A DNA stretch of 64,000 bases from Phaeoceros laevis (lineage: Eukaryota > Anthocerotophyta > Anthocerotopsida > Notothyladales): positions 23,221-87,220 of the forward strand of contig JBNGIQ010009388.1 in assembly GCA_049999765.1 (NCBI GenBank), given 5' to 3'. Below, piece by piece: positions 37,601 through 49,100 of the stretch (within the stretch, counting starts at the first letter, position 1; every line of letters begins with the position of its first letter). A model generated the notes under the pieces. It was given only the letters and a program-made list of their open reading frames with translations, searched no databases and was not told where the DNA came from. The translations under genes and the position numbers were made by a program.

Positions 37601-38587
37601 GAGAGAGTCAAGTAGTTCCGTGTCAGCGCGCCAGCATGCCAAAAATGCATACTGCAGAGCCGGGCATAAAAAAATGCATACCGCAGAGCCAAAAGCAACT
37701 CACAGGAGGAAAGGCAGGGTCCTACCTCGATAGCTTGGGGTCCAGTTCGCTCCGCCCCTCCATTGAGACGGCGCCCAACATAGACCTGCCCGAAGCCACC
37801 TTTCCCGAGCTTCCTCTCAATCTTATAGATAGGAGAGCCCCCTACCTGCACCTGAATTGCACAAAGGACATGCTTTCCTCAGCACAAGGGCCAGTGCAAG
37901 AGACCTGCTGCTGAGTAGCAGCGGCAGTGCAACACAATGAGATGAATTGGGACATGAGGATTTCAGAAGCGCATAGCCCTGAAGGGCTGTGACATTACAA
38001 CGTACCCTCTCCGGAAGTGGTGCGGTGCTGCCTTCTTCTTCGGCCCCAGGGACCTTGTCGGCACTCCTGCCGGCGCTTTCTTCCTCCATTTCTTGCTTCA
38101 CGGGTGATCCTACTTCCCTAACCTGAACTAGATCTAGATCGTCCTTGACGGCTTCGTGCAGATGGTCCTCAGTGGGCTCAGGATCCCGAGGCCGAGATCC
38201 GGGCGGAGAGACCGGATAAACAACCTTCTTCCTGGCCGAGGGAGGAGCCCGCTGGTGCACAACCGGCTTGCCCGGGCGCGCCTGCTTGGTAGCACGGCCT
38301 GCACCTCCGGGAGCCCTGCCCTTGGGGGCCGAGGCACCAGCAGCAGGTTCAACAACCCTAGGCGGGGTTGCCACAGCAGCCTCCTGCGCCACAGCCGCCC
38401 TGGTCCGAACGCGATTCCCCACAGGAGAAGTTAGATCAACTACAGCCGCGGCTGCTCTCCTCCTGACAGGCGTCCGTCTGGCCGCTGCGTCGGGGAAGGC
38501 CGGAGCTAGAGTCGCTGCGATGGGAACGAGAGACGGGTTGGCACTGGTAGCGAGGGATTGGCGCGCTCCACTACGCAGCTCTGGCAT
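34658..38587 (-). CDS. MLK: MUT9-like (photoregulatory) protein kinase, casein kinase I group
   Basis: Nuclear Ser/Thr kinase of the plant MLK/PPK family, which phosphorylates histones and light- and clock-signalling proteins. Sixteen exons close in every phase, starting with 38587-38006, 37851-37726 and 37562-37489 and ending with 34717-34658, for 764 aa. The family signature [11 protein letters not shown] opens the protein, followed by about 180 Ala/Pro/Arg-rich residues that look disordered. The kinase domain begins [19 protein letters not shown] (glycine loop). Then come VALKFEHR (lysine), [14 protein letters not shown] (catalytic loop), LVDLGLATRW (DFG replaced by DLG, as in the CK1 group) and [20 protein letters not shown] (CK1-type activation segment). 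A conserved C-terminal domain of about 300 residues is rich in Trp/Tyr ([18 protein letters not shown], then [20 protein letters not shown]). The 5' flank contains GA and CCTCG repeats. Confidence 0.95.
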
Positions 38588-39600
38588 CCTTCACCCATGC
38601 ACTCCACCAGCACCTCTCCTGCTGCGCAAGGCTGCCGCCGAGGGCGATGCTGCTGCTGCGGCCCTCCACGCACCTGGCTCATATCTTTCCTCCAATGCCG
38701 TCCCCTGCTGGCCGCCCCGCCGCTCTTCGCCGTGCCGGGACCCTGCATGCAGACACCTCCCTACCTTGTGCCTAAAGCGCAGGCGGAGACATGGCCTCGC
38801 AGCGCTGCCTTGCTCCCTTCCACCATGCCCCCGCTCCCGGCACATCCACCGGACACAAACCCCAAGCAGCAACAGCGCGCAGCACCCGCTACGACCCCAT
38901 GGCTGCTCGCAGCACCGCCACCGCTGCCGCGCTGCGCTACCCCGAGACCGCACAATGCCGCGGGTGGTGGTGGTGGTAGTGGCCGGATGCTGCCTCTGGG
39001 CCTGCCGAGCGCGGTAAGTACGGGCTGGGAGACGCCCGATGTGAAGAAGGCACAGATGTGCAGGGCGGAAGAATGCAGAGGGTTTCACAGCCTACCTCGC
39101 AGTCGCTCGCAGAGGCAAGCGAGAGAGAGAGAGCAAGAGAGAGAGAGGAGAGAGAGATTGGTTGTGTGTGTGCGGAAGGCTGGCAGACCAAGCAGCAGCG
39201 AGCGCGCGCGTCTCGCCTCTCGCCTCACCTCACCTCGCCTCGCCTCACCTCCGCCTCGCTTCGCCTCACACTTTGTGTCGCTGTCTAACTTGAATTATTA
39301 ATCCGCTGCATTAACTGTGCTTAACGGGCCGATCGTCGTATCGTACCATCACAGCTTGGCCGGATTCCGCCGGAACCGCGCAGTCGGCGCGGTAGTGGGC
39401 GCTGTCAATTGCCGGTCCCTATGGGAGTGGACACACACTGATCGTCCATCGTCAGCGCGTGGCGATATTTCCTTTGCCGCCCACCCCCGTCATTATTAGG
39501 CCTGCCCCGGCTACCCACATTTCAAATTTCTTTCACGGTAAACATTACCGCTGTACAGCTAATTACCGTTGGCGGTCAGCGTAGATGCAGACAGCTGCTG
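38588..39600. promoter_or_regulatory. GC-rich kinase upstream region with GA and CCTCG repeats
   Basis: Presumed promoter and 5' leader of the MLK gene. A (GA)n-rich run lies at about 39120-39160, and a (C/T)CGCCTCACCT-type run at about 39215-39270. GA/CT runs are common in plant 5' leaders and are bound by GAGA-type factors. The long open frames in this GC-rich DNA look like chance frames. Confidence 0.45.
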
Positions 39601-40025
39601 GCCTAAATAAAAGGGAACTTTAGACCTAATTTTCCCAACTTATCCCAAAGGAGGAGGATGGTGCTTGGGGTGAACTCACTCTTACCACACCACGCACATC
39701 TTAGGAGGAGGAGCTTTACAACATGCTAATTCCAAGCTTCACATAAGTTTACATCTTGTAAAAGTCATGAAATATTTAGGTGTGTTTTAGTTTAACCCGA
39801 CATATTCAATTCAAGTTGCGTAACTTTACTGCTCATTTTATGCTCATGATGCTACATTCACAACACTACATTCTTCTTGTGTGCCACATAGGTCTCACGT
39901 TGTTCATTGTCCATCTTGATACTCACACACATGCGCTCTTCAAAAGCTCGTACAAATTACAAATATAGCATTAGAAAATTCAAACGTGCAAGCATCGAGT
40001 GCAAGTATGACATGTGAACAATAGG

Positions 40026-40250
40026 AGACCCATGCGTGCACAGTCAGAAAAGGTGTGCAAACATCGTATGCAANNNNNNNNNNGACCCATGCGTGCACAG
40101 TCAGAAAAGGTGTGCAAACATCGTATGCAAGTATCATATATGAACAACAGGTGACCCATGCGTGCACAGTCAGAAAAAGGTGTGAAAGTATCACATACGG
40201 AGAACAGAATATGGAGAATAAGAGACCCATGCGTACATAGGCAGAAATCA
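40026..40250. repeat. Tandem repeat (about 55-75 bp units) broken by an N gap
   Basis: Units starting GACCCATGCGTGCACAGTCA occur at about 40027, 40084 and 40153, with a weaker fourth near 40224. The 47 bases just before the 10-N gap (40074-40083) are the same as the first bases after it, so the gap probably marks an unresolved repeat copy number. Confidence 0.85.
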
Positions 40251-40759
40251 GAAAAGATTTCAAGATTCGTGCAAGTAAGCAAATTGCACATTCGTGCTCA
40301 TAATATGCACAGGCAATGATGCCTAGGCACGCCAGGTACATCAAGATAAGCTTGTCAGGCAAAGTAAGATTACACTTTGAGCGTGCACATGATTACCTTC
40401 AGAGTGATTTCTCATGTCGTACAAAAATAACCAACACACAAGATAAAGATACCTCGTGCAGGCACACAATTACCTTTCCAATAATTTGGCGCCTAGTACA
40501 GAAAAAAGGTACAAAAATAACCAACACGCAAGATAAGCACACAATTACCTTCCCAATAAGTTGGCACCTAGTACAGAAGAAAGGAATGTACACATACCAG
40601 CCTCTCTGCAATGTCTGTCATGAGAAACCACATTACTGTAATGTCTGTCATGAGACAACCACATTACCATATCATCAGTAAATGGATGGTAACTTGTGCA
40701 CTCATATGGTTGGCTAGAGTAGGACTTTCTCACGATATGTTTGGTCTGCATTTATATGG

Positions 40760-40925
40760 TGTGTACTTGGTTGGCTTAAAATCCTACCATATACACTAGT
40801 GCTAANNNNNNNNNNAAGCGTGCGATATTTTGGAAGGTGACTTATTGGTTGGCTGAAAATCCTACCATATACACTAGTGCTAGGGACTGTGGATGTGAAG
40901 CGTATGATATTTTGGAAGGTGAGAT
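40760..40925. repeat. Tandem duplication around a 10-N gap
   Basis: A block containing TTGGTTGGCT, AAATCCTACC and ATACACTAGTGCTA occurs on both sides of the gap at 40806-40815. GCGTGCGATATTTTGGAAGG is likewise followed by a copy (GCGTATGATATTTTGGAAGG) about 80 bp later. The layout suggests a roughly 80-100-bp tandem unit interrupted by the gap. Confidence 0.8.
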
Positions 40926-42033
40926 ATTGTGGACTCAACTAGGCTTGAGGGATGAATATACCTTCCACACATGCATTACAAAAATGTACTATGCTATATA
41001 TGAATATAAGTTCTTCTTCTTCTTAGAGTCCTTATATTAACAACTTCAATGTAAAATTGAAGTGTGGTTTTTAAAGTAAAGTTGCTATATGCTTTGGTAG
41101 ACCAAGTTTTGATTGGTGGCTCTAATAAAAGACAAGAAACTTATGGATGAGGTTGGATACTAGTGGAGTCGGTAACTTTTTGGGATATCAAACATATGGG
41201 ATATCAAACATATGTGGGCACTAAGAAGTTCACACTCATCTCAAGAGAGATTGAATATACAATCTATATACATATCATCAGTATTTCATAACAAAAAGTT
41301 GATGGATATAGAGCAATTTAGGTTAAAAGTCAATTATGGGTAAATTGATCCCTTAATGATTACACCTTCCACCTACTACTTCTGCACGCACTACTTCCTA
41401 CCAGCTCCTCATTTACTTGGTGCAGACCTACCCCAAGTGTGAAAAGGCACAGGTGTTTGGCCAGTATCTTTGGAATTCCCAAAATATCAAGGCCTGGCAT
41501 GTATAATATCATCCCTCCGCAAGCACAACCATATGCGTAGCTTATCGGGGCGGCGATGTCGTGCACCGAACTTCTGTACCACTCGAGACTCGGGCGATAC
41601 CACCCCCCAGTCTGACAAGGCTATACGCCACTACACTATTTCACCTTTCTAAAAGATTTCAAGGACCTGCTCCAAATTTCACACTTCCTTTAGCCTACGA
41701 CTCCACGCTATCCTAATAATGTGCAAAACTGGCAAAGCGTCTTGATATAGACGATCTAGCAACCCCACATTCCACTTCTGGCTTCTGGCATCTGTATAAA
41801 AGATGAGTGAATCACACCCTTCAGCTGAGAAGATTCGTGCTTGCAACATATGGGTTACCGACAATAATCGAATCTTACGAGTCGTGTACAAGGCCCTCCA
41901 GCTGACACACACCCCGCATAAACTCATCTTGCAGGATCGAGATGCAGCTTCTGAACAAAATTTTTGGTCTTGCAGAAGATACTAGCATTATCCCCACAGA
42001 CAGGTTGTCTGAGTGTTGGCATCAGAAGGACAC

Positions 42034-44998
42034 TTAACCTGTCAGGACTCCAGCTAGTGCCTCGCTCTTCCCGCGCACCACTGTAGTGTACGCTAGACGA
42101 ATGGCATCCACCCAACCATCCATGAGCTCCCAAGAGTCAGCTACCTGCATTTCAGAGAGTCAGATCGAGAAGGTCAGCCCACAGAACGGGAACAACATCT
42201 AGTGATGGGAGAGAAAAACTATGGTACATAACTGGTCGAGCGAAGACGAAATTCATGGCAAAAGGTGGAGACTGACCAAGTAATGTTGCCGTGTGTTTGT
42301 GTCTATTCTGAAACCTCCACCAGGAGGAAGACTAAGGTCAGCACAAGGTGTCATGAAGACAATTTCTTCAAGCTCTAGTCTCAGAAAGGGTGGTCTGGCT
42401 GGAGGATTTGCAAAGGACGGGCCTGAAGGCTCTGCAGCTCCACCCCTCCTCGAGTAGCTCTTGAGAAATCTTTCCTCTGGCTTATCAATCTTCCACAACA
42501 ACCACAGGTGACATAGCGTCATGTTAAAACTTGGAACCCCAACTTTTAACAAGGACTTCACAGCTGAGCTGCATGATTGGAGACCAATTACACACCTCAT
42601 AGAATGCCTCATGGTCTAATACAAACCACAATTTCTTCCAATCGCTATGAGGAGCAAGCGAGTCATCTCCTGGTGGGACTAGCAAGTAGCCAGCCTTCAA
42701 GTAAGGCAGGGGTAGCTGCAAATACGGATTGTTAAGGCTATTACATCTGAGGCGACCCAACAGAAACAAAATTGAGTCGCCACAGTCCTCCGCCATTCAT
42801 GTCTTTGATAAAGAAACCTAACAGGATCAAAAAAAGTGTAAACCTCACCATTGATCTGACCAGCCGAAGAGCACTCTTGTAAACCTGTGGAGTTCAACCC
42901 ATTTGATCAAATACACGAACCAACATCAAATCAAGAGGAACTGGCCACAAGTGGGAAGACTGTGTTCTCAGAGGGTGCTGTCTCAGTGTCAAACCGGGTA
43001 GTCAGGCTTCAAAGAATGTGCTGTTGCAATGTATATGGCTGACTGGCTGTACAGCTCAGCAGGCATTTGTTCTTGTCGAGTAACTTTACGACCACTTCGA
43101 AGTGTATCTTCTGCCAGCCCGTACTGCAAAGGTAAAGGTACATGTCATAATGGTTATGGCCATATCCCCCAAAAGTGAAACTTGCAGACTTCTTGGAGAC
43201 GTGGAAAGACCACTCTGACAAACACTAAAACACAAAAAGCCATAGTTTAAAGGGAGTGAAAGTACACACCAAGACGGTACCCAGATTGTAAACTGCTCGG
43301 TGGAAGTCAAAGCGAAGCCGTATTGCAGCACGAAACTGGATCAAGATCGAAGAGTTTCAGTCCTCCAACAAGAAGAAAAATTGTAGAGCTACATGCCAAC
43401 CAGAAGTTGCAGCCAACATGCACCTTTCTGATTGCATCCCTTATGATTCCACGCTTCTCCTTCAACGGAACTATGGCACCGAGCTCCTGCATACCAAGCA
43501 ATGTGAACACATTGTCAGAACCTAGAATCCACGTATGTAAACCTTAGAACAGATATCACATCCTACCACATCTACCCTAAGAAAAGTAGCCTAATTCTGC
43601 AGCTACAGCTAAACTCCATCGTTTTCAAGTTACGAAAAAATTACCTGAAGTGCAAGGCCCCAATTGTTAAGTGCCTGCACAGGAAATGCATAAGGGTTAG
43701 ATTTTCAGAAACCACATACACGAGAGCTTTTACACGGTGGCAGATACTGCTCATTGTACAAATGGAGCATGCAAAGGTTTTATTTGGCAAACAACAGGTG
43801 TTCAGAAAAAAGAACCTGAGGGCTGTTCCAGTTAAGCTGCAAAGACTTATCATATTTATCGCATGCCTGCACAAGTCATGCAGCAATAGTTAGCCACAAA
43901 TCTGCAGTGCCATTGCAGATCCACGGTGTGATCTGGTCAACAGGATCCACACTACGATTGCAGAGGATTTCTGGCAAGAGGTGGGGTCCTAGACCATCGT
44001 GTCACAAGCAGTGCTTGAAGAAATCTACACAGTGGCCACAAAAGGCCCAATCTTTATAAAAAACATCATACCGACCTGCTTCCAAAGCTCCTCAGCTTCT
44101 TTAGTCCGACCTCTAATTTTTGCACGGTCGGAGATGGCAATTGCCCAATTGTAGTAGGCCTGCTCATGAGACACAGAGGGATATAAGAATGCTGTGTACT
44201 TATTCTAAAAAGAAAAATGATGTTCACAAGTCCAAGCCGGTGACCATTCTGCAGTGGATCAGCATGGATAAATTCCCCGCCATCATCCATCAACTTATAT
44301 TCACCACATGTACCTCGTGCAGCGATGGGCAAGATGCTATTGCAGCTTGGTACTTGCTACATGCCTCTTCCAAGAGAACATCTTTTTCAGGGTGTCCACC
44401 GTCAACTGCAGTGTTATCAGCAGTTTCCTGCAGCAGATTAAAAGAGAAGAACCACTCATGAAGAGTGAGGACTGAGCAGCTAGTGCCACAATGACTGCCC
44501 CAGCGTCCAGATCCAAACACCCTATCTTCAAGCGTGTCAACTAAAATGGTGGATGAAAAGCCGCAATTACCTGAAGTACCAGTGCCCAGTTATACATCGC
44601 ATCGTAATCGTCTGGATTTGCAGCAACTGCTCGAGAATACCTGAATCATGTATATATATCAAGGTGACAGTCAGACGATCCGAATGAGGCTGTTATGTCT
44701 GAAACGCATTGCTTTCAGAGACCCCTTCGCACCTCCTGGCAGCAAATGAAAGCATCCTCTGTCGAGCTTGCGAATCATCCTCAGCAGGAGGAATACTGCT
44801 CCGCACATCGATAATTCGTGTTCTTGCTGGAGGCGTTGAAGGTGCTTTCGGTGAAGGTGTTGCAGGCGCGCTGCCCGCATCCGTAACAGGACCATGAGGA
44901 ACTGCCGAAGGACCTTCTCCACCCTCTTCAACATGTGCAGTTTTTACCTCGCTGATCTTTTGATCTTCCTCGGAAACCTCACTATTAGATGTGGCCAT
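42034..44998 (-). CDS. HLB1: HLB1-like TPR protein (trans-Golgi network/actin linked)
   Basis: Plant TPR protein of the HLB1 type, which in Arabidopsis sits at the trans-Golgi network/early endosome and links trafficking to actin. Thirteen exons close in all phases (44998-44733, 44640-44571, 44427-44314, 44159-44076, 43866-43816, 43674-43645, 43486-43424, 43335-43270, 43123-42995, 42884-42849, 42715-42596, 42489-42277, 42144-42034), giving 450 aa. The N-terminal 70 residues are acidic and Pro/Ala-rich. TPR-like units follow: [53 protein letters not shown] and [20 protein letters not shown]. Then come [20 protein letters not shown] and a PH-like C-terminal region ending [19 protein letters not shown]. 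The length is somewhat below what I recall for the Arabidopsis protein, mostly in the N-terminus. Confidence 0.9.
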
Positions 44999-46126
44999 CC
45001 TGACCTCCTACGATCTACAAATTGACAGGCTTGAATGCTCACATTCAGACTCCTTCCTCATATCCTGGTCTGGCGTCTTCCCCTACTTTCCCACGACGCT
45101 GCTCTAGACCCTACAACCTCCATCGCATCTCGCAGCTTCAAGGAGTGAATACCGTGTGGTCTGTCAAAATCATCGCAAGAATCGACCATCGGCATCTCTG
45201 GCTGTGGTGGCCTGTGCTTCAGGAGAGACGACACACTCTACACGAAACGTGAACCTTTCATCACAAGTTTTCGGAAGAGTTACACAAGACTGTTCAATTT
45301 TTTATTAGGCTCAGTGCCCACAACATTCATGCCTGAGGGAGCCCTCATGAGCTTGGCTTGAGTTTCAACTGACAACTACCTGAGACAGCTGGGCGCGTGC
45401 TGTTTTGAGGAGTCGATCAGAGAATGCTGCTGCAAATTCGCGGTTCATGAGTAGGAATATCATAGGTGGCAGAATTCTGTGCGAGAATCGCATGCAAGTT
45501 GGGGCGGGCACTCGTAGGGCGCGTACTCTCGTATTGGTGAGAACATTTTTGTATGGCAACACTTCAATGCTCGACAAATTTAGGAAGATCATCAGACCAG
45601 TCTGAGAACTGCGTCGCGCTTCTATCTACGTTGCAGCTGTCCAACATTGTCGCCCAAAGGTGCGAGCAGTTCCACAATGCCTGATAATAAACTGATGAAT
45701 CTCCGAAGTACTTCTAGTCACAAATTTTGCTGTTCTCAGGACTGACCAGTTTGTAATTTTCTGAAATGTCCGCTTCCAGATTCTTAGTCGATGTCAGTAA
45801 ATGTCCGACAGTAAACGCATTTCAATCGGCACCATGGTGTTGCAAGCATCTTCCGAACTCGCCCTGAAGCTGAGGTCTTGCGTACACATCTCCGCGAGAA
45901 TTTGAGCTGTCAGAGGTGGACACTCTGTTGTTTATATCATTAGGGTTAGGGCAACGTCCGTTGGTCAAGGAAATTGTTTGCAGAGCGAAGTGAATGGCCC
46001 AAAGGTTGCTTCTGAGGAAAACATTGGCGCCATGCAGTGGATGATCTCAGCCAAGAGTTATGGTTTGGATAAATCCATCCATCAGTAGTGAAGATCTGAA
46101 GCGAGTTCAGTAGCTCGAGGGCGAGC
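44999..46126. promoter_or_regulatory. Divergent promoter region between HLB1 and GCN1
   Basis: 1.1 kb between two head-to-head genes. I found no exon or repeat. Both promoters must lie here. Confidence 0.5.
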
Positions 46127-49100
46127 ATGGCGAGTGTAAACGAGGGAGCAGGAGTGGGGGAGCAGGTTGGGAGCATTTTCCGCTCTTTGCATCTCCCAGA
46201 ATCCAGGGCAGCTCGTTTGTTGGTAGAGGGATCGATTGTGGATGGCCTGAAGGGGGATCCTGCATTTTTCAAAGCATTTGCTGGGGTGCTGGTGCAGACG
46301 GCAGAGAAAGGTTATCGCACAGGAGCAGGATCTGCCTGCTACAAGCTGCTCAGGTGGTCGTGTATTCTGATCCGGGAAAATTCTGAAATTGTCTCATCTA
46401 AAGCCGCGTTTTCCCGGATAGTCTCTGTGCAGGGGTGCTTGGTCTCTGCGCTGGCGGCAAGTTCTCAGAGGCTGCAGAAGGGGAGCACCCGTGGTATGTT
46501 GCAGTTATTTGAGCAGAAACCGAATATCGCCGACAGCTATGTCGCTGAGCTTCAAGCTACTGCCGGAGATGCTGACAGTACCAATGGGCTCGTCAGAGTT
46601 CTGCTTCAGCTTGCAATCAAGGACTCTGCGTTTCTTGATAAACACAGAGCAAAATTCTTGGGCATATATGTCAGCCTGGTTTGGTCGTCGAAGGAGAAGG
46701 TATCTGCAAAACTGAGCGAGGCATTCTCACCGCTCCTGAGTCGTTTAACGCACGAAGAGTTTGGCAGTACAGTGCAGCCTGCAGTTGTGAAGATGCTTAG
46801 GCGGAATCCTGAAATTGTGATGGAAGCTACCTGTATCTTGCTCAGTTCAGTCAGTTTGGATATGAGCAAGTATGCAGGTGATCTGTGTACAGCACTGCTT
46901 CCCCAGGCTCGCCATAGTGATGAAAGCAGGCGCAAGAATAGTGCAGTTGCTGTGAGCAGCGTGGCTCAGCAGATAAGTGACCAGAAAGTTGTTTTTGCTC
47001 TGTTCCAGTCCGCGAAGGCTGTGCTTGGTGGCTCTGATGGGAAGCTCACATTTCCGTATCAGAGAGCAGGCATAATCGGGGCTATTTCAGCGCTGTCCAG
47101 GGTTGAAGGGGGTGAAGCAGTGTCTCCTGTTGCTGATGCCATCAGCAGGGATCTCATGCTGTTTTATAAGGATGAAGGAAATGAGGATGTTAGACTCACC
47201 GTTTTATCAGCTCTTGGGGCCTGGCTTCCGCGGGTTAAGACTGGCCTGCCTAAAGAGTGCACCAGCTTCTTTGCAGCTGGTCTGAAGGAGAAGGACAATC
47301 TGAGGAGAGGACATCTCCGGTGTTTAAGTTTAGCCATTAAGAATGCAGATAATGTTGCTGTATTGCAGCCTCTGATTAATCCCCTTGTGCAACTGGTTAA
47401 GAATGGCATCACGAAACCTGCCCAAAGGCTGGATGGCATCTATGCCCTGCTTCTATCTGCCATGATCGGAGCAGTGGATAGCAAAGCCAGTGAGCATCTT
47501 AGCAAGGAGAAGATTTGGGCTTTGGTGCTTCAAAAGGATTCAGCCATTCTGTCGACGGCATTCTTACCGAAGATGACCATGGAAGATTGCCTAGCCCTTG
47601 CACAGCTTGTGGAAGTGATAGTCCTGCAGTATCCCCAGAGAGTGGCTGAAAACCCAGCTGGGTCCCTGGATTTGTTCAAGCTGATTATCAACCTTTTGTG
47701 GCACCCTGCTTTCAGAGTCCGTGAAGAAGCTTCGAAAGTTGTGGCTCGATTGCATAAGGATAGCATTTCGTGGTCAACAATCCTGCTTGACTCCTTCTGT
47801 GATGCTGTGGCATCTGTGGAGGAGCGACTGTCCTTGCAAAAGATGATGGACACTGGGGATGCTCCATCTGAACCTAGCTCATTCATTCCGTCTGGTACCA
47901 TTTTAGGAAAGGCTCTGATTGCAGTTGCCTCTCCAAAGTTTGGAGGGAATCCTGGTGCACTTGCAAAAATTCTCTTGATCTCGCATCATCCCGTCCTTGT
48001 ACGAGGTCGCAGGAAGAATGTCATCTGGCAGGTTCTTGTTCGAACTTGGAAGAAATGTGGTGTAAGCATTCCTGCCACCCTGGAATCAGATCCTGCCCTC
48101 CTATGTAGGTTTCTTTTTGGCAGCTCAGGTTTGAGCAGCAGCAGACCGTCAGAAGCGCAGGCAGCTGTGTTTGCTGTAGCAACAGCAATGCAAGCTCTGC
48201 CTCAACTGCTATTTTCACACTTCTTTCTGGAGCTGAAGACTCGTGCTACTCAGGAGTTCTTGTCTTTAGATGAGAAAGAAAGAACTGATGATACCGTACC
48301 CAGTGAGGCTGCAAACACTCCACCTGCTCCAGGGACTCAAAGTAAAAAGACAGGTGGTGGTCAGGGCAAAAAGGACATCAAGAAACCAGGAAAGACTTCA
48401 AATGATGTTGATAAGTCGAAGTCTTTGAAAGAGGTGAACAGAGAACTGCAGTTGAGAGAAGAAGCAGCAGCACAGTTGAGGATTCGCACTGTACAAGAAA
48501 GAGTTTCGTTGCTGCTGGAGGGTTTGGGTGCTGTTGCAGTAGCAAATCCTGTGTATATCCATGATCAGCTCCCTGTGCTGGTTGAGTTTGTGATGCCTTT
48601 AATGAGATCTCCTATAGTTGGTGGGAAGTCATTTGAGGTGATGGTGGCACTTTCAGGGTGTGTGCCTCCTCTATTGAGGCGCTTCGCTCCTGACATTGCT
48701 GTAGCACTTTCCCTTGTGGCAACCTCTCCTTCCGTAATAGCAGATGAATTTTCTGTTGCTCTGGAGAAACAGGCAGACAAGCCCGGATTGTTCCGAAGAC
48801 TGGTTATGGGAATAGCATCTGTTTGTAAGGATCAACCTTTGCCACCCGCAACATTTTCCCTGGTCTTTCCCATCATTGAGAAGGTTCTTTTTTTATCCTT
48901 TAAAAGTAGTGTGCATGATGAGCTCTTAGACATCGTCAGCTTACATTCTTTCTCAAATATGCCTTTGCCCACCCTTCGATTGATTTTGGCACTTTACCAA
49001 GTATTAGGATGTGTACCTGCATATAAAATCCGAATTGTTAGCATGCTGAATGAGCTTTCCTCGAGACTAAGTCCCTTAGATTTGGGGGAAGCTTTAGGTG

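Larger units (their letters stand above)
39601..42033. other. Intergenic repeat region with two 10-N gaps
   Basis: No gene is seen. It contains tandem repeats at 40026-40290 and 40760-40925 (listed separately), each broken by a 10-N gap, plus AT-rich sequence with simple duplications such as ATGGGATATCAAACAT near 41190-41210. The right end is the 3' flank of HLB1. Confidence 0.5.

Noticed and set aside
38134-39301. Several long overlapping frames on both strands
   Set aside because: They lie in GC-rich DNA over exon 1 and the promoter of the kinase gene. Only the frame starting [10 protein letters not shown] has family support.
40026-40290. Possible CRISPR-like array
   Set aside because: The units are adjacent tandem copies in a plant intergenic region, without regular unique spacers or cas genes.
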